A stretch of DNA of 33,800 nt from Streptomyces sp. AcH 505 (GTDB taxonomy: Bacteria; Actinomycetota; Actinomycetes; Streptomycetales; Streptomycetaceae). The stretch is from assembly GCF_000818175.1 (NCBI RefSeq), contig NZ_JTIY01000001.1, forward strand, positions 3,250,290 to 3,284,089, written 5' to 3'. Shown piece by piece: positions 31,421-33,800 of the stretch; position 1 is the stretch's first letter; each line of letters begins with the position of its first letter. The position numbers and the translations under genes are program-made. Below the pieces are notes generated by a model. The model was not told where the DNA came from. It saw only the letters and a list, made by a program, of their open reading frames with translations, and ran no database searches.

Positions 31421-32698
31421 CTAGTTGCCGGTGACGGTGACCTTCTCGTCCTTGTTGAGCTGGTCGACGAGCTGGGTCACCTTCGCCTTGTCCCAGACCA
31501 GGTTGCCGCCCGTGCTGCCCGAGATCGGCATGTTCATCGAGACGCCGTCGCCGCTGGTGACGCCCTTCATCGCGAAGAACATCTGGCCGAGCGACCAGAG
31601 CGACATGTCCTTGTCGACGATGACGGTGTCGAGCCCCGCGCTCATCGTCGGGTAGAGCTTGAACGGGTTCAGGATCGTGCCCGGCGTCGCCGTCTGCGAG
31701 GCCAGTGAGGCGAGGAACTTCTGCTGGTTCTTCGTGCGCTCCAGGTCGCTCGCCGCGAAGGCGTGCCTGGTGCGGACGAAGGCCAGGGCCTGCTGGCCGT
31801 CGAGGGTCTGCTTGCCGGCCTTGAAGTCGGCGCCGGAGTACTTGTCCTTGAACCCCTTCGGCAGGTTCATCTCGACCCCGCCGATCGCGTCCACGACATT
31901 GGCGAAGCCGGCGAAGCCGATCTCGACGTAGTGGTCGATCCGCAGGCCGGTGTTGGCCTCGACGGTACGGACGAGCAGCGTGGGCCCGTCGGTCGCGTAG
32001 GCGGCGTTGAGCTTCGTCTGCTTGCCGGTGTTCGGGAAGAGCTTGCCCGACTCCGAGCCGCGGAACGAGGGGACCGTCACGTTGGAGTCGCGGGGCAGCG
32101 AGATCAGCGTCGGCCCGTTCGACCCGTCGTGCAGGATCATCATCGAGTCGGTGCGCTTGCCCTCGGCGGAGCCGGTGTGGAGCTGCTTCTTCTCCTCGGC
32201 CGACATGCCCTCACGGCTGTCCGAACCGACGATCAGGTAGTTCGTGCCATCGCCGCCGTCGGGCCGGTCGATGACCTTCGAGAGGTCGACCTCACGCCGG
32301 AGCTTGGAGTCGGCCCAGAAGTACGTACCGATGGAGACGGCCAGCACCACGACGACCAGCGCCAGCGCGCCGATCTTGATCCGCTTGCGCCAGTTCGGGG
32401 CCTGCCGGGGGCCGGGAGCGCCGCCGGGCGGCTGCTGGCCGCCGTGGCCGCCGCCGGGAGGGCCGCCGTAGACCTGGCCCGTGTTGTAGTCGCTGTTGTA
32501 GCCGGGACCCGAGCCGTAGTCGTCGTAGCCCTGGGACTGCGGGGGCACGCCGTACCCCTGCGGCTGCTGCTGGGGGACACCGCGCCGCTGCCGCTGCACG
32601 TGCGGCATCACCTGGGCACCCTCGGGCTGCGAACCCGCGCTGCCGCGCCCGTAGCGCTCGCCGCGCTCGTTACGGTCACCGGTCCATCCATCGCTCAT
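31421..32698 (-). CDS. LytR-CpsA-Psr (LCP) family cell-wall glycopolymer ligase
   Basis: A 425-residue membrane protein that should attach teichoic-acid-like or other glycopolymers to peptidoglycan outside the cell. A long cytoplasmic N-terminus (1-105) is rich in Gln, Gly, Pro and Tyr with repeated QGY/YGxPP words. One transmembrane helix follows (about 110-130). The LCP domain shows NYLIVGSDSREG, KRTDSMMILH, LISLPRDSNV, YVEIGFAGFANVVDAIGG and QALAFVRTRHAFAASDLERT with KNQQKFLASL, carrying the conserved Arg and Asp residues. The ATG at 32698 has GGAG 5 bases upstream. A second LCP-related gene lies at 33393. Confidence 0.92.
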   Translation of the reverse strand: MSDGWTGDRNERGERYGRGSAGSQPEGAQVMPHVQRQRRGVPQQQPQGYGVPPQSQGYDDYGSGPGYNSDYNTGQVYGGPPGGGHGGQQPPGGAPGPRQAPNWRKRIKIGALALVVVVLAVSIGTYFWADSKLRREVDLSKVIDRPDGGDGTNYLIVGSDSREGMSAEEKKQLHTGSAEGKRTDSMMILHDGSNGPTLISLPRDSNVTVPSFRGSESGKLFPNTGKQTKLNAAYATDGPTLLVRTVEANTGLRIDHYVEIGFAGFANVVDAIGGVEMNLPKGFKDKYSGADFKAGKQTLDGQQALAFVRTRHAFAASDLERTKNQQKFLASLASQTATPGTILNPFKLYPTMSAGLDTVIVDKDMSLWSLGQMFFAMKGVTSGDGVSMNMPISGSTGGNLVWDKAKVTQLVDQLNKDEKVTVTGN

Positions 32699-32816
32699 GT
32701 GCTCCAGTGTGCCGGGCCCGGCGGGGCGCCATACTGCCGCGTAGGAAATAGGGGCGGGGCTGTTGCCAAGCTGATGCAATGCGCCGCTCCTGTGACCCCC
32801 GCATATGGTGGGGCAC

Positions 32817-33383
32817 ATGACAGATCAGGCCGACCGCCCGGACCGCCCGGAGACCGATATTCCGGGCAAGCCCACCTCCGCGTCCCGTACGACGCTGAGC
32901 CACATCATGACGGGCAGCGACACCAATCTGCTGGGTACGGTGCACGGCGGCGTGATCATGAAGCTGGTCGACGACGCCGCGGGCGCCGTGGCGGGACGGC
33001 ACTCGGGCGGGCCCGCGGTGACGGCGTCCATGGACGAGATGGTCTTCCTCGAACCGGTGCGCGTCGGCGATCTCGTGCATGTGAAGGCACAGGTGAACTG
33101 GACGGGCCGGTCCTCGATGGAGGTCGGCGTACGGGTGCTGGCCGAGCGCTGGAACGAGTCGACCCCGGCCACCCAGGTCGGCAGCGCGTATCTGGTCTTC
33201 GCCGCCGTCGACGCCGAGGGCAAGCCGCGCCCGGTGCCGCCGGTGCTGCCGCAGACCGAACGTGACAAGCGGCGTTACCAGGAAGCGCAGATCCGGCGTA
33301 CGCACCGGCTCGCCCGGCGCCGTGCGATCAAGGAGCTGCGGGAGAGCCGCGCGCCCGAGGCCGGCCCGGAGCACACCGCGTAG
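32817..33383 (+). CDS. Hotdog-fold acyl-CoA thioesterase
   Basis: A 188-residue cytoplasmic enzyme of the YciA/BACH acyl-CoA thioesterase type, which hydrolyses acyl-CoA to free acid and CoA. The hotdog domain covers about residues 20-140 with NLLGTVHGGVIMKLVDDAAG (central helix), VTASMDEMVFLEPVRVGDLV and a third strand block KAQVNWTGRSSMEVGVRVLA. A basic, Arg-rich C-terminal tail (160-180) is unusual. The ATG at 32817 is preceded by GGTGGGG. Equally, TATGGT (32804-32809) lies 7 bases upstream as a -10, so the mRNA may be leaderless. It is flanked by LCP genes on the opposite strand; with the acyl-CoA dehydrogenase nearby, a lipid role is natural. Confidence 0.9.
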   Translation: MTDQADRPDRPETDIPGKPTSASRTTLSHIMTGSDTNLLGTVHGGVIMKLVDDAAGAVAGRHSGGPAVTASMDEMVFLEPVRVGDLVHVKAQVNWTGRSSMEVGVRVLAERWNESTPATQVGSAYLVFAAVDAEGKPRPVPPVLPQTERDKRRYQEAQIRRTHRLARRRAIKELRESRAPEAGPEHTA

Positions 33384-33392
33384 CGGACCGTT

Positions 33393-33800
33393 CTACGGGC
33401 AGACCACCTGGTCGCCCGTCATTGTGCCGAACGTGCCCTCGGGGGCCTCCTCCACCCGTACCGGCCGCACCGCCTTGAAGTCGCTCCCCGCCATCACCTT
33501 GAGCGTCGCGCCCTGCCGCTTCACCGCGCGCAGCACACTGCCGGGCAGCGCGGCGGCCAGCGACCTCGCCGACCGGTCCCAGCGCGGGTCGTACATGACG
33601 ATCGTGCGCTTCACCTTCAGCTGCGCGGCCGTCAGCGGGGCCCGGGTGGTGCGGAACCCGGTGGCGTGCAGCGCGTCGTCGACCTGCTTGCCGAGCCCGT
33701 CGGTCGGCGTCCCGTTGTAGACCTGCACCCGGATCTGCTGCGGCTTCACATCGACCAGCGTCCCCTTGGGCGCCTTCGCGGGAGCGGCGGGCGCCGCGGG
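33393..33800 (-). CDS. LytR_C-terminal domain protein, 5' end outside the window
   Basis: The last 135 residues of a protein whose start lies beyond base 33800. A Pro/Ala linker (PAAPAAPAKAPKG) leads into a LytR_C domain, IRVQVYNGTPTDGLGKQVDD then ALHATGFRT, which occurs after LCP catalytic domains or on its own in actinobacterial envelope proteins. It ends with a cysteine-containing tail (DQVVCP). An apparent GTG start at 33749 falls inside the domain boundary and is not believed. The upstream part is probably an LCP domain with a transmembrane helix, but that cannot be seen here. Confidence 0.8.
   Translation of the reverse strand, partial: PAAPAAPAKAPKGTLVDVKPQQIRVQVYNGTPTDGLGKQVDDALHATGFRTTRAPLTAAQLKVKRTIVMYDPRWDRSARSLAAALPGSVLRAVKRQGATLKVMAGSDFKAVRPVRVEEAPEGTFGTMTGDQVVCP

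Noticed and set aside
31410..31430. Terminator between the acyl-CoA dehydrogenase and LCP genes
   Set aside because: The stops are two bases apart and I see no stem longer than a few base pairs.
33379..33398. Terminator between the thioesterase and LytR_C genes
   Set aside because: Only a 5-bp CGTAG/CTACG pairing is visible, too weak to call.

Overview
The window is high-GC actinobacterial chromosome, almost certainly Streptomyces. Third codon positions are nearly all G or C, GTG and TTG starts are common, stop/start overlaps of the ATGA type are frequent, and the gene content (a SigB/SigF-type sigma factor with STAS and anti-sigma partners, LCP cell-wall proteins, a Streptomyces-style hut cluster) fits. 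From memory, the order hutU ... sigma factor ... purK-purE-dipeptidase resembles the S. coelicolor region that contains the characterised dipeptidase Sco3058; I could not run a comparison. I see no tRNA, rRNA, CRISPR array, insertion sequence or phage genes.

Layout. 1-3365: the ATPase of a betaine-type (QAT family) ABC importer, cut by the window edge, diverges from a histidine ammonia-lyase paralogue that lacks the serine needed to form the MIO cofactor; a RpiR/SIS regulator is coupled to the lyase. 3407-4070: a small membrane protein behind three 11-bp direct repeats that abut a -10 box. 4122-6413: four minus-strand genes, three roadblock/LC7-type proteins and one PATAN/DUF4388-like protein, with no GTPase. 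6610-7977: a fold-type III PLP decarboxylase related to LysA. 8082-13697: hutU, an M20 amidohydrolase, hutF and hutI, without hutH or hutG. 13741-18085: a lipoprotein, an LLM-class oxidoreductase, an AraC-family relic, a GMC oxidoreductase and a divergent TetR regulator.

18128-20488: a sigma factor, an anti-sigma antagonist and an anti-sigma kinase, a partner-switching module. 20564-22096: a POT peptide transporter. 22372-24328: a two-component pair. 24273-24776: a GtrA protein. 24848-27752: purK, purE and a renal-dipeptidase homologue, coupled by 4-bp overlaps. 27753-28703: a repeat-bearing gap, a VOC protein and the remains of a CGNR zinc-finger gene. 28704-33800: a UDP-glucose-type dehydrogenase, an acyl-CoA dehydrogenase, an LCP protein, a hotdog thioesterase and a partial LytR_C protein.

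How the parts may work together. The hut genes convert urocanate to glutamate by the formiminoglutamate deiminase (HutF) route, with the M20 enzyme the likely replacement for HutG. The most interesting proposal concerns the left end. A MIO-less HAL-fold enzyme beside a quaternary-amine importer suggests a lyase that eliminates trimethylamine from a histidine-derived betaine (hercynine or ergothioneine), like ergothionase. With hercynine the product would be urocanate, the substrate of hutU in the same window. The GTPase-free roadblock/PATAN operon is the second candidate for an undescribed system.
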